A DNA stretch of 64,000 nucleotides from the NCBI RefSeq assembly GCF_004118855.1, contig NZ_PDKF01000008.1:434001-498000 (forward strand), read 5' to 3'. The notes under the pieces were generated by a model, which did no database searches, had not been told where the DNA came from, and worked only from the letters and a program-made list of their open reading frames with translations. The DNA is from Arcobacter sp. CECT 8983 (GTDB lineage: Bacteria; Campylobacterota; Campylobacteria; Campylobacterales; Arcobacteraceae). Of this stretch, positions 17,236 to 26,523 are shown one piece after another. How positions within the stretch are numbered: position 1 is the first letter of the stretch; every line of letters starts with the position of its first letter. The position numbers and the translations under genes were made by a program.

Positions 17236-18174
17236 TTAACTTGTAATGTATCCAATATGCTCATCAAGCTTTTCAAAAAAGTTTGTTCTTCCTCTTCTTA
17301 TAAGCTCATCTAATTCAAATACACATGAAGCTGCATCTAAACTTTTTAGAATTACAAGTTTATTATCAATAAATCTATAAATATATAATCTTGTATCTAT
17401 ACTTGAGTTATTGTGTATAATAATTGAATAGTTTTCTAAAATATTATTGTTTTTAATGATATTTTTAAACTTTTCAAAACTATATTCTTTATCAATATAT
17501 CGTGCTTGAATATAGTAAACATTTTTTTCTTTTATGTTATTGTCAATATAACTATTTTCAAACTCAATAAAACCTGTTTTTAAAAAGTTCTTGTCACAAG
17601 ACTCTAATGTTCCATCTACAAGTGGAAGTTTTATATCTGTTTCTTCTTCAACATTACTATTTACTATTAAAGGATCATTTTCTTTTTGATAAGTATTAAT
17701 TTGTAAATTTTGTTTATCAAACTCTATAATATTTTCATATCCTTTATCTTTTAAAAACTTTTTTAATAAATTAATAAAAGTTTGATAATCAATTGATGAA
17801 TCTTTTTTATTTCTTGCTTGTTTTATAGAACCACTTTCTAAAAGTTTATTATAAAGTTTTGAAGAAGTTGGATTTTTTTCTTGTGTTAAGTAATGTGCAA
17901 TAGTTTTTATATTTCTAAAAAGTAGGGTGTTAAGTAAACCTTTTTCATACTCTTCTTTTAAATACTCTTTACAATAACTTTCATATGCACTTCTTGAGAT
18001 AGTTTGTATCTGCTTTGAATATTCTTCAATTTGTTTTTTAGTTGATAATCCAGAAAATAATAGTTTTCTTACATAATCAAGGTTCTTAGCAAAGGTGTCT
18101 TTTTTTGTAAACTGCTGTTTTTCTTCATCTAAGCATGAAATTAAATCATTAAAAATCTTTACTTTATCATTCAT
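17236..18174 (-). CDS. Hypothetical protein, 312 residues
   Basis: No family recognised. No signal peptide or membrane helix, so cytosolic. The first ~110 residues are helical and basic (STKKQIEEYSKQIQTISRSAYESYCKEYLKEEY), plausibly nucleic-acid binding or coiled. After a variable linker (~120-190, NSNVEEETDIKLPLVDG) comes a more globular half (GFIEFENSYIDNN ... VYYIQARYIDKEYSFEKF). Monocistronic: ~80 bp from the kinase upstream in coordinate and ~250 bp from HU. Codon use resembles its neighbours, so I see no sign of recent transfer. Confidence 0.55.
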   Translation of the reverse strand: MNDKVKIFNDLISCLDEEKQQFTKKDTFAKNLDYVRKLLFSGLSTKKQIEEYSKQIQTISRSAYESYCKEYLKEEYEKGLLNTLLFRNIKTIAHYLTQEKNPTSSKLYNKLLESGSIKQARNKKDSSIDYQTFINLLKKFLKDKGYENIIEFDKQNLQINTYQKENDPLIVNSNVEEETDIKLPLVDGTLESCDKNFLKTGFIEFENSYIDNNIKEKNVYYIQARYIDKEYSFEKFKNIIKNNNILENYSIIIHNNSSIDTRLYIYRFIDNKLVILKSLDAASCVFELDELIRRGRTNFFEKLDEHIGYITS

Positions 18175-18373
18175 TTTTACTTCTTTCTATAATAAAACTT
18201 ATATATAACTATATTAAAACTAATATTAAACTAATATAAAACTATAATTTATCTATAAAATTGTATGTTTATTATTGAAAACTAAAAATAGTAAGGTTTT
18301 GATAAATGAAAATAAATAAAGATTACAGAAGTATAAAAATAATTTTTTTTAAAAGGAAATTTAAGGCATAAAA

Positions 18374-18401
18374 AAAGGGCTCATCCTAAGATGAACCCTT
18401 T
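18374..18401 (-). terminator. Rho-independent terminator of the HU gene
   Basis: AAAGGGCTCATC (18374-18385), loop CTAA, GATGAACCCTTT (18390-18401): a 12-bp stem with one G-U. On the minus strand it is followed by a run of U. The rest of the 18175-18423 gap is AT-rich and shows nothing else convincing. Confidence 0.8.
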
Positions 18402-18423
18402 ATAAGTTGAATAGAAAGTAAGA

Positions 18424-18699
18424 TTACTTAGCTACAGCTTCTTTTAAAGCTTTACCAACTTTGAATTTTGCTACAGTTGTTGCAGGAACTTTAACAGTTT
18501 TGTCTGTTCCAGGAACTTTTGCAGTTCTTTCAGCTCTATCAGCTGTTGTAAATGTTCCAAATCCAATAAAACTAACAGATTCTCTTTTTACTAAAGTTTC
18601 TGTAACAGTTTCTAATACTGCATCAACAGCACCTTTCGCATCTTTCTTAGAAAGACCAGCTTTTGCAGCAACTGCATCAATAAATTCAGCTTTGTTCAT
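18424..18699 (-). CDS. hup: HU-type nucleoid-associated DNA-binding protein
   Basis: 91 residues, full-length HU/IHF family. MNKAEFIDAVAAKAGLSKKDAKGAVDAVL is the helical dimer base; the beta arm includes VSFIGFGTFTTADRAERTAKVPGT, with the usual GFGTF and a conserved-length arm. It compacts and bends DNA as a dimer and is probably the main nucleoid protein of the organism. AAGGAG sits 7 bases before the ATG, and a TATAAA -10 lies at 18737-18742 on the minus strand. G+C and Ala content are higher than in neighbours, as expected of a highly expressed gene. Monocistronic with its own terminator. Confidence 0.96.
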   Translation of the reverse strand: MNKAEFIDAVAAKAGLSKKDAKGAVDAVLETVTETLVKRESVSFIGFGTFTTADRAERTAKVPGTDKTVKVPATTVAKFKVGKALKEAVAK

Positions 18700-18736
18700 A
18701 GACGAACTCCTTGTGTAAGATAAAAATTTAATAAAC

Positions 18737-18742
18737 TTTATA
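18737..18742 (-). promoter_or_regulatory. -10 element of the HU gene
   Basis: TATAAA on the minus strand, preceded by TTAG, 38 bases before the HU ATG. No clear -35, as usual in this phylum. Confidence 0.5.
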
Positions 18743-18813
18743 CTAACTAACCTTTAAAATAGCTAAAAAACCTGATATGTTGGGGGTAAAATGCTATAAA
18801 ATTCAACTATTTA

Positions 18814-19392
18814 TTATTTATACGTAGATTTTATGCTTAAAAGTCGACAAGAGTTCTCTAAAATTGCAATTCTTTTTACTAGATTATTGATATCTCTATC
18901 ATACACATATGTACCTACTCCTTTGATAACCATAATGTGTTCTTGAGACTCTTTTAAATACTTTGTTATCTCTAAAGCATTTCTATCATACCATGAGTCA
19001 AAATTTCCAGGATCATAAACTTTTATTTTAGAAAATTCTGTTTTTCCAAAATAATCATCAAATATAATTTCATCATGTTCAAAGGTATATGCTGTTGTAT
19101 AAATTGGCATTCCAAAAGCAATATATTTTGCTTCGTGTATATTATTATATATAGTTGCATGAACTTCTGATTCAATACTTGCAACATGCCATCTATAATC
19201 TCTTTTATTCATATTTAGTTTACATAACGATTTTTCTGTCATTTCATCAAAAATAGCATCAGAAGTATTTATTATAAATGTATTATGGTCAACTTTTGAA
19301 GATATTGCTCCATGATAGATACCAAAGAAATTTTTTCTAAACATTGTTAAAGATAAGTCACTTAAAAGTTTAATTGTATGTGGGTCTATCAT
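18814..19392 (-). CDS. Class II aldolase/adducin-family protein
   Basis: 192 residues with the class II aldolase fold: GAISSKVDHNTFIINTSDAIFDEM (the gn.S.R....ilitpsg region), SEVHATIYNNIHEAKYIAFGMPIY (zinc-ligand region, one visible His in SEVHATIY), and IKGVGTYVYDRDIN (the ..HG....G.dl region, here KGVGT). Family members are zinc aldolases, epimerases or dehydratases such as MtnB. The weak match at the second histidine pair (no HxH) makes catalytic activity uncertain. It is divergent from rsmH and stands alone. Confidence 0.7.
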   Translation of the reverse strand: MIDPHTIKLLSDLSLTMFRKNFFGIYHGAISSKVDHNTFIINTSDAIFDEMTEKSLCKLNMNKRDYRWHVASIESEVHATIYNNIHEAKYIAFGMPIYTTAYTFEHDEIIFDDYFGKTEFSKIKVYDPGNFDSWYDRNALEITKYLKESQEHIMVIKGVGTYVYDRDINNLVKRIAILENSCRLLSIKSTYK

Positions 19393-19453
19393 TTTAAAAA
19401 ACCTTAAATAATTTTTTCGCTATTATACATAAAAATTACTAAGGACAATTTTA

Positions 19454-20356
19454 ATGCAAATTCCCCATATTCCAGTGCTTTTTCAAGAGACTTTAGATGC
19501 TTTTGAAGGTATAAATGATGGATATATTATTGATTGCACTACTGGTTATGGTGGTCATAGTGAAGGATTACTAAAACAATATTCTAATATCAAATTAATA
19601 TGTAATGATCAAGATGATGAAGCGTTAATTTTTTCAAAAGAAAGATTAAAAGAGTTTGAAAATAGAGTTGTTTTTAATAAAGGCAACTTTGAGCATGTTA
19701 TAGAAAAATATAAAGATGAGAATATAAAAGGTATTTTAGCTGATATTGGTGTTTCTTCTTTACAACTTGATAAAGAGGATAGAGGTTTTGGTTTTGAAAG
19801 CTCGGTTTTAGATATGAGAATGAATCAAAATCAATCTTTAGATGCTTCTGTTGTAGTAAATACATACTCTCAACATGAATTAGAAAGAGTATTAAAAGAA
19901 TATGGAGAAGTAAGAGAATATAAAAAGGTTGCTTCTTTAATTGTAAATAATAGACCATTTTCATCTGCAAAAGAGTTATCAACTCTTTTATCAAAAAAAA
20001 TGTATAAAGGCAAAATTCATCCTGCAACACTTCCTTTTCAAGGAATTAGAATAGAAGTAAATGATGAACTTGGTGTTTTAGAAAGACTTTTTGACTCTAT
20101 TGAGAGTGCAAACCTTAAAGACTGTACGGTTGCAATCATCTCTTTTCATTCTTTAGAAGATAGAATTGTTAAAAACTATTTTAAAAAATGGACTAAGTCT
20201 TGTATTTGTCCAACTGATGCTTTTAGATGTACTTGTGGGAATAATCACTCACGGGGTAAAATAATTACAAAAAAACCAATAGTTCCTACTAAAGAAGAGA
20301 TAAAACAAAATCCTCGAAGTAGAAGTTCCAAATTAAGGATTTTTAAATTTGATTAA
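19454..20356 (+). CDS. rsmH: 16S rRNA (cytosine1402-N4)-methyltransferase RsmH
   Basis: 300 residues, usual length. SAM-binding motif I is IIDCTTGYGGHSEGLL; FNKGNFEHV and LADIGVSSLQLDKEDRGFGF follow as conserved motifs, and FQGIRIEVNDEL and ISFHSLEDRIVKNYFK near the C-terminus complete the MraW signature. It methylates C1402 in the ribosomal P-site. As in the dcw cluster of other bacteria, it is followed by a small FtsL-like gene (8-bp overlap), although mraZ, ftsI and the mur genes are missing here. Confidence 0.96.
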   Translation: MQIPHIPVLFQETLDAFEGINDGYIIDCTTGYGGHSEGLLKQYSNIKLICNDQDDEALIFSKERLKEFENRVVFNKGNFEHVIEKYKDENIKGILADIGVSSLQLDKEDRGFGFESSVLDMRMNQNQSLDASVVVNTYSQHELERVLKEYGEVREYKKVASLIVNNRPFSSAKELSTLLSKKMYKGKIHPATLPFQGIRIEVNDELGVLERLFDSIESANLKDCTVAIISFHSLEDRIVKNYFKKWTKSCICPTDAFRCTCGNNHSRGKIITKKPIVPTKEEIKQNPRSRSSKLRIFKFD

Positions 20357-20618
20357 ACTAAATTCTAAAAACTCTCTTTTAATAGTATTTGGTACTTTAG
20401 CTTTAGCTCTTATACTATTTTTTCCAAAGATTTTTTTAGCAAACAACATATATTATGTAAGTAAAGATATAAATAAACTTTATGCTCATTATATCTCTTT
20501 AAAAGAAGAGAATAAATTTTTAGCTCAACAGCTAGAAGATATGAAGTTTAAAAATCAGATAGAAGACTCATTAATAATATACTCAATAGAAGAAGCATAT
20601 GATAAAAACAATAATTGA
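20349..20618 (+). CDS. FtsL-like small division protein
   Basis: 89 residues starting at TTG 20349, inside the rsmH 3' end. A short cytoplasmic N-terminus, one membrane helix (~9-31, LLIVFGTLALALILFF) and a periplasmic coiled coil (~36-80, YVSKDINKLYAHYISLKEENKFLAQQLEDM) give the FtsL/DivIC layout. FtsL sequences are poorly conserved; the assignment rests on size, topology and position after rsmH. It would act in the FtsQLB complex at midcell. Confidence 0.65.
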   Translation: MIKLNSKNSLLIVFGTLALALILFFPKIFLANNIYYVSKDINKLYAHYISLKEENKFLAQQLEDMKFKNQIEDSLIIYSIEEAYDKNNN

Positions 20619-23600
20619 ATTCGCCCTTAGAAAACCTATATTAAATCATTTTTTACTCTTCTTCTTATTAGTTCTTTCAATTTTTGCTTATTTTAAAATA
20701 CCAAAAGAGATTTTTCCACCTGCTTCACTTGATGCAGTTGCAATTACAGGAACATATGCAGGAGCAAGTTCAGATTTACTTGACAAGATGGCAGTTGAAG
20801 ATTTAGAAGATGAATTGGTATCTTTAGAAGAAGCAAGTGATATAACATCAATAGTAAAAAATGGATTTTTTTCTATAAATATAAAGTTAAAAAGAGGTTT
20901 TGAAGCTAATGATGTGCTTGATGATGTAAAAGACATAGTTACTAAAACAAAAGTAAATCTTCCTAGTGATATGGATGAACCTATTGTAAAAGAAGTAATA
21001 GGTGAAATCCCTTTAATAACAGTTGTTATTTATGGAGAAGCTTCAAAGGAAAAACTGCTTGATGTAGCAGATGATTTAAAATCTAGAATTTCTGCACTTA
21101 AAGATTTAAGTTCAATATCTATTTGGGGAGATTCAGATAAAGAGTTATTGATAAAATTTGATGAAAACAAAATCTTAGCATATGGACTAAATCTTCAAGA
21201 TGTAGTTAATTCTGTTCAAAATATAAGTTCTATTTTTCCTGCAGGTATTATTAAAGATAGTACTAGACACTATTATTTAAGTACTTTTAATGGTGAAAAA
21301 CAAATAGATAAAGTTAAGAATACAATTATAAAGATAAATAATCAAAGAGTTTTATTAAAAGATATAGCAAGTGTTGATTTTAAATTAGCGGATGTAAATA
21401 ATATCTCTCATTTCAATGGAAATAGGGATGTTTCAATTGGTATAAATAAAAGTGATACTGGTGATGCAATTGAGCTTGTAAAAAGAATAAAAGAGATTTT
21501 AAAAGAGGCAAAAAAGGATTATCCTTCTTTGGAGTTTGATACTCATACAGATACTTCGGTGTGGATTAAAAATAGACTTAATACTGTAGTTTCAAATATT
21601 TTGTTTGGACTATGTCTTTTATTTATGGCTTTGTTTTATTTTATTAATGTAAGAATTGCAGTCGTTATTGCTATAGGTATTCCAACTTCTTTTATGATAG
21701 GATTAATTTCAGCAGAAGCTTTGGGATATAGTTTAAATATGTTATCCCTACTTGGAGCTTTGATTGCTCTTGGTATGCTTGTAGATGAAGCAATTGTTGT
21801 TGGAGAAAACATATATAGACATATGGAGATGGGTAAAAGTAGGCTTCAAGCTTCTTTAGATGGAGCGTTAGAAGTTTATCCAGCAGTTTTAACAGCAACT
21901 GCAACTACTATTTTTGCTTTCTTGCCAATTTTACTTATGACAGGTGAAGTAGGGAAATTTATGAAAGTATTGCCTATTATGATTACAATACTTTTATTAT
22001 CATCTTTAGTTGAAGCATTCTTTTTCCTTCCTTTACATGCAAAACAGATTTTTGATGTTCATAAAAAAGAGAAAAGATCAGATAGAATTTGGGAAGTAAA
22101 TAAAAATATATATAGAACAATTTTATCATATTTATTAAAAAGAAAATATTTAGCTGTAATTATAATGGTTATATCTATTATTATATCAACTATATTTATT
22201 GCTTCACAGTCAAGATTTAAGTTCTTGCCAGACTTTGATTCAACACAATTATATATAAATGGTTCAGTTGGAGTTGGTAAAAAGATTGAACAGACAGAAA
22301 AGTTAGTTGAAAAGATAGAAAGAAAAATATTAGATGAATATGATTTTGCAAATAATATTGACTCAATTTCATCTGTTACAGGGATGAAACTTGATGGTAA
22401 AAACTTACCCCAAAGTGAAGAGTTTTATTTTCAAATTTTTGTTAACCTTTATGAACGAGCACCTCAAAATATTTTTGATAAATATATTAATCCTTATTTA
22501 TCTCCAAAGTATGATGATACAAATATGATTAGGCAAAAATCAGCTCAAGAGATTGAAGAGGAGTTAAAAGAACTTCTAAAACCTTTAATTAATAGTAATG
22601 AATATGAAGAGTTCAAAATAAGTGTTCCAGGTGCAGGAATTGTAAAAAATGATTTAGAACTTGCCATTTCTGGATCAAACACACAAGCAATTAATAAAAC
22701 AGTTAAAACAATAAAGGATAAATTGAACTCTATAGATGGGGTATCAAATGTAGCTGATGATATTTTAGTTGGAAATATAGAATTAAAGTTTAAAGTAAAT
22801 GAATACGGACAAAAACTAGGCTTCACTGAAAATTATATAATCTCTTCAGTTAGACCTTTTTATTTTAAAGGCGCATACTCAAAAATGTTTGATGATAAGG
22901 GTATTGTTGAAGTAGTTTTCCAAAGTAAAAATAAAGATGAACTTTCCTCTTTAGATAGATTTGAAGTTTTAGTTCCTGGAACAACTCAAAAAGTACTTTT
23001 AAAAGATGTTGTTGATATTGTAAGAAAAAATGCTCAATCACAGATTTTTAAAGAAAATTCTAAAAGAATAGTCTCTATAACTGCAAGTATTAATAAAGTT
23101 ACTTCATCTGAAGTCTTTGAACAATTAAATCCAATTCTTGAAAAACAAAGAGAGTTTGTTAATATTGATATTAAAGGTGAACAAGAAGAGAATGAAAAGG
23201 TTCAAAAAGAAATGGGGCAAGCAGCTTTATTAGCTATTATTCTAATTTTCCTTGCACTAATATGGATGTTTGATTCTTTAGTTAAGCCTTTAATTATTAT
23301 CTCAACTATTCCTTTATCTATTTTTGGCGTATTATTAGGTCATTTAGTTTTAGGTTTAAATATTACTATGCCTAGTTTAATTGGAATGGTAGGACTTGCA
23401 GGTGTTATTGTAAATGATGGAATTATTATGATGGATTTTATTAAAAAAGCAAAAAATTTAGATGAGATGAAAGATTATGCAGTAATGAGATTGAGACCTA
23501 TTTTATTAACTTCTATTACAACAATTTTAGGACTTGCTACTTTAATGTTCTTTGCTTCAGGACAAGCTCTTATTTTACAACCAATGGCTGTTGCCTTAGG

Positions 23601-23685
23601 TTTTGGTATTTTATGGGCAACAATTCTAAATTTATATTATGTTCCTATGATATATAGGCTGATTTATTTAAGAAAAGCAGAATAA
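20599..23685 (+). CDS. RND-family efflux transporter permease
   Basis: 1028 residues with the two-fold RND layout: helix 1 at ~15-32, large periplasmic loop, helices 2-6 at ~330-480, then helix 7 (~522), second loop and helices 8-12 (~865-1015). The helix-4 proton relay reads GMLVDEAIVVGEN, with D-E in place of the classical D-D. GVNDG/NDGIIMMDFI near the end is the second-half equivalent. Proton-driven export of drugs, lipids or metabolites from periplasm or membrane. No adaptor (MFP) or outer-membrane channel gene is adjacent, so partners lie elsewhere. It overlaps the FtsL-like gene by 20 bases, an unusual linkage. Confidence 0.88.
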   Translation: MIKTIIEFALRKPILNHFLLFFLLVLSIFAYFKIPKEIFPPASLDAVAITGTYAGASSDLLDKMAVEDLEDELVSLEEASDITSIVKNGFFSINIKLKRGFEANDVLDDVKDIVTKTKVNLPSDMDEPIVKEVIGEIPLITVVIYGEASKEKLLDVADDLKSRISALKDLSSISIWGDSDKELLIKFDENKILAYGLNLQDVVNSVQNISSIFPAGIIKDSTRHYYLSTFNGEKQIDKVKNTIIKINNQRVLLKDIASVDFKLADVNNISHFNGNRDVSIGINKSDTGDAIELVKRIKEILKEAKKDYPSLEFDTHTDTSVWIKNRLNTVVSNILFGLCLLFMALFYFINVRIAVVIAIGIPTSFMIGLISAEALGYSLNMLSLLGALIALGMLVDEAIVVGENIYRHMEMGKSRLQASLDGALEVYPAVLTATATTIFAFLPILLMTGEVGKFMKVLPIMITILLLSSLVEAFFFLPLHAKQIFDVHKKEKRSDRIWEVNKNIYRTILSYLLKRKYLAVIIMVISIIISTIFIASQSRFKFLPDFDSTQLYINGSVGVGKKIEQTEKLVEKIERKILDEYDFANNIDSISSVTGMKLDGKNLPQSEEFYFQIFVNLYERAPQNIFDKYINPYLSPKYDDTNMIRQKSAQEIEEELKELLKPLINSNEYEEFKISVPGAGIVKNDLELAISGSNTQAINKTVKTIKDKLNSIDGVSNVADDILVGNIELKFKVNEYGQKLGFTENYIISSVRPFYFKGAYSKMFDDKGIVEVVFQSKNKDELSSLDRFEVLVPGTTQKVLLKDVVDIVRKNAQSQIFKENSKRIVSITASINKVTSSEVFEQLNPILEKQREFVNIDIKGEQEENEKVQKEMGQAALLAIILIFLALIWMFDSLVKPLIIISTIPLSIFGVLLGHLVLGLNITMPSLIGMVGLAGVIVNDGIIMMDFIKKAKNLDEMKDYAVMRLRPILLTSITTILGLATLMFFASGQALILQPMAVALGFGILWATILNLYYVPMIYRLIYLRKAE

Positions 23686-23704
23686 TTAAAACCTTTCTGC
23701 TTTT
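23673..23704. terminator. Bidirectional terminator spanning two stop codons
   Basis: AAAAGCAGAA (23673-23682) pairs with TTCTGCTTTT (23695-23704), 10 bp, 12-base loop, followed on the plus strand by T residues to 23707. The stops of the RND gene and the convergent NAD-binding gene both lie in the loop. Confidence 0.7.
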
Positions 23705-25113
23705 TTTAAAATTGATTTAATCATACTATTAAAGACTAAATAATGAATAGGAATTAACCCATACCAATAAATTCTTCCAAATAATCCTTTTGGATAAAAA
23801 TAAGCAGACTGAATAAGTTTATTATCTTCAATTTTAAACTCAAGCCATGCTGTTCCTGGAACTTTCATTTGAGCATAAAGAAGTAATCTTTCATTTTCTT
23901 TTATATCCACTACTTTCCAAAAATCTAAACTCTCTCCTATACTAAGATTGTATTGATTTTTTCTTCCTCTTTTTAGCCCAACACCACCAAGCATTTTATC
24001 AATAACACCTCTTATTTCCCATAGAAAGTCAAAAGTAAACCAACCATCTTTACCACCAATACTTGTAAAGCTTTTGAATACTTGTTCTTTTGATAAGTTA
24101 TTGATAAACTCTTCTTTTCTATCATAGAAAATTGCATCTGCAATCTCTTTGTCATGGTCTTTATCCCATATTTTACCTGAGTTGTCCGTATCAGACCAAC
24201 GACTAATTACTTGATTGGTTTTTATCTCTTTAATAGCTTTTTTTACAGCTTTTATATATGGAATAGGTTTTATATTTGGAAAATATTTTTTTGCATTGTC
24301 ATTTTGGATTATAACTTCTGATTTTAATCCTTCTATTAAAGCTTTTGCTACTTTAAACTGTACAGGAGTAAATAAGTTTAACCAATAAGATGAAACATTT
24401 ATTGAAAGAAAAGGTAGAGGAATTATAATTCTTTTTAAATCTAAAGCTTTTGCTGTTTGAAGCATCATCTCTTTATAAGTTAATTGTTCACATCCAATAT
24501 CTACTATAAGGTTTTTAGTTTCTTTTAAATAAATAGATTGCTCTAAGTAATTAAGTACATCATCTACTGCAATTGGTTCAGCCTTTGTGCTTACCCACTT
24601 TGGAGTTGTCATAATTGGAAGTTTTTCAGTTAGATTTCTAATAATTTCAAAGCTTGTACTACCTGAACCAATTATAACTCCAGCTCTAATCCAAATAGTT
24701 TGAATATCTTTATTTGAACTTAAAACCTCTCCTGTTTCAATTCTACTTAAAAGGTGTTCACTCGTTTGATCATTTTTTACTCCCAATCCTCCTAAATAAA
24801 TAATTCTTTTAACATTACATTCATGGGCAATATCTAAAAAGTTTTGAGCAGATTCTTTATCTAAATTCTTGTAATCACTTCTTGAAAGAGAATGAACTAA
24901 ATAGTATGCAATATCTACATCTTTTAATGCTTCTTTTAACTTCTCTTTATTGAAAGTATCCCCTTCTACTACTTCAACATCTGAAGGAAGATTCTTAGAA
25001 AGAGTTCTTCTATTTCTAACATATAATCTTAAATCTATATCTTTATTTTTTATAAGTCTTTGATTTAGTCTTCTACCGATATATCCAGTTGAACCTGTAA
25101 GTAGTACTTTCAT
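23686..25113 (-). CDS. NAD(P)-binding SDR-like protein with DUF2867 C-terminus
   Basis: 475 residues. The N-terminal ~290 form an atypical SDR/NmrA-like Rossmann domain: TGSTGYIGRRLNQRL is the dinucleotide motif, and VEGDTFNKEKLKEALKDVDIAYYLVHS is typical. The C-terminal ~150 residues (DGWFTFDFLWEIRGVIDKMLGGVGLKRGR ... FKIEDNKLIQSAYFYPKGLFGRIYWY) match DUF2867, a START-like domain. The same fusion is seen in YbjT-like proteins of other bacteria. Probably a quinone- or lipid-related oxidoreductase on the membrane; substrate unknown. It has its own short upstream region. Confidence 0.8.
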   Translation of the reverse strand: MKVLLTGSTGYIGRRLNQRLIKNKDIDLRLYVRNRRTLSKNLPSDVEVVEGDTFNKEKLKEALKDVDIAYYLVHSLSRSDYKNLDKESAQNFLDIAHECNVKRIIYLGGLGVKNDQTSEHLLSRIETGEVLSSNKDIQTIWIRAGVIIGSGSTSFEIIRNLTEKLPIMTTPKWVSTKAEPIAVDDVLNYLEQSIYLKETKNLIVDIGCEQLTYKEMMLQTAKALDLKRIIIPLPFLSINVSSYWLNLFTPVQFKVAKALIEGLKSEVIIQNDNAKKYFPNIKPIPYIKAVKKAIKEIKTNQVISRWSDTDNSGKIWDKDHDKEIADAIFYDRKEEFINNLSKEQVFKSFTSIGGKDGWFTFDFLWEIRGVIDKMLGGVGLKRGRKNQYNLSIGESLDFWKVVDIKENERLLLYAQMKVPGTAWLEFKIEDNKLIQSAYFYPKGLFGRIYWYGLIPIHYLVFNSMIKSILKKAERF

Positions 25114-25220
25114 GATATATCCTTTTTTATTTCATTATAACATTAGATAGTATCTTTTAGTATGTATTTTATTACATTTAATAGTAAATTTATATATAGT
25201 CTCTTTGTGAGACTATATAT

Positions 25221-26384
25221 TTAGAAGTTGAATTTTCTTTTTAATTTAAAGAAGTAGATAATAGTTTTATATTGAATATAAATAAATGGAATCATTAATA
25301 GAAAATATGCAATAGAGTATTTATTTAGTACATTATTGAATGTTAGTCCAAAGTTAATAAAGAACATACCAAATACAAAAAATGCTACTCCTGGACATAT
25401 TAAAGCAAAAGATACTGAAGACCTTGTTTTCTCATCTTCTACATATGTTTCAAAATATTTATTCATTTTCATTACTTTATATCCTAAGATACCAAAGATA
25501 ATTTGGATAGAAAGAATACTTGAAGTTAGAGTAAATAAAGAGGATTTGCTCATGTTAGAATTGAAATTATGGTCTAATCCAAATGTTACTCTAATCATCA
25601 TAATTCCTAAAAGTGTTAAAATAGGTAAGATTATCCATAAAGAAGGGCTAGCTTCTATTGAGATACCTTGTTCAAACATATTTTTAAAACCCATAGTAAT
25701 TTTAATAATAAGTAGTAAAATAGCAAAAGAACCGAAGAATATAGCTCCAAATATTCCTAAAGCATTTATTACAATATTGTGACTCATAGCCCCTGGTGCT
25801 GCAAAACCTACAGATATCATTGATAAAGCGAATATTGAAATCATTTGAGAAAGATTATTATTTTTTGTAAAATCAAACTCTGCTTTTACTAATAGTCTTG
25901 AAAAGTAAGCAAAGATTATTTTTAATGCAAAATATCCTGCTACTAAAAATCCAAGTAAGGCAAAGGGAAACATAAACTCAACTATTGTCCATAAATTAGG
26001 TACAAAAACAGCACCTAATACAAAACACACGTTGATTGTCATTGCATAAGTTAATGGTATAGTCATTAGTGTAATCTCTGCATTTGAGTTTACAAGTGTT
26101 TTATAATTGTCAGTTTTTTTATACATATTAAACTGTTTTGTATTCCAAATTAGTAGTTTAAAGTGGAAAAAAGCAAATAATAGTATACCAATTAAAGCAA
26201 TTGCAATTGTTATAGATAACCAAGTTCCTTTTATAAGCTGAGGAAATACATGATTAAATGTTGCCATTGGTGTATCTTTGTGTGGTACTAAAAACATTAA
26301 ATACATAAAAAATGAAACAGATAGTCCACCAGCTCCAAGTGAAGCTAAAAAACACATCGGGTTAAATTTCTCTCTTAAAGTCAT
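25221..26384 (-). CDS. Ten-helix membrane protein, TDT/SLAC1-like (TsoY-like)
   Basis: 387 residues, almost all membrane helices (about ten). The N-terminus PMCFLASLGAGGLSVSFFMYLMF resembles the pxxF...G.GGL opening of TDT/SLAC1 channels. From memory it is closest to the TsoY group, in which a selenocysteine or cysteine can occur; no in-frame TGA is seen here. Family members move small anions such as sulfite, malate or nitrate. No linked gene gives a substrate. A second, different SLAC1-type protein lies at the right edge of the window. Confidence 0.55.
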   Translation of the reverse strand: MTLREKFNPMCFLASLGAGGLSVSFFMYLMFLVPHKDTPMATFNHVFPQLIKGTWLSITIAIALIGILLFAFFHFKLLIWNTKQFNMYKKTDNYKTLVNSNAEITLMTIPLTYAMTINVCFVLGAVFVPNLWTIVEFMFPFALLGFLVAGYFALKIIFAYFSRLLVKAEFDFTKNNNLSQMISIFALSMISVGFAAPGAMSHNIVINALGIFGAIFFGSFAILLLIIKITMGFKNMFEQGISIEASPSLWIILPILTLLGIMMIRVTFGLDHNFNSNMSKSSLFTLTSSILSIQIIFGILGYKVMKMNKYFETYVEDEKTRSSVSFALICPGVAFFVFGMFFINFGLTFNNVLNKYSIAYFLLMIPFIYIQYKTIIYFFKLKRKFNF

Positions 26385-26523
26385 TTATATCCTTTAAATA
26401 TAATTTTAAATTATGGAAATATACTTTAAATAATATTAATTTTTGATTAGTAATTTTATAAGTATAACTTATAGTTTAAAATATTTAATTCTATTATTAA
26501 GGGCACACTTGATAATATTTCAT

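Noticed and set aside
18307-18372. 21-codon ORF in the gap before the HU terminator
   Set aside because: No ribosome site and runs into the HU terminator; probably chance.
25336-25782. 148-codon plus-strand ORF
   Set aside because: Antisense to a well-formed ten-helix membrane protein; low-complexity translation without motifs.
26443-26523. Upstream extension of the diguanylate cyclase
   Set aside because: The first 27 codons are AT-rich non-coding-like sequence without a ribosome site; ATG 26524 begins the plausible protein.
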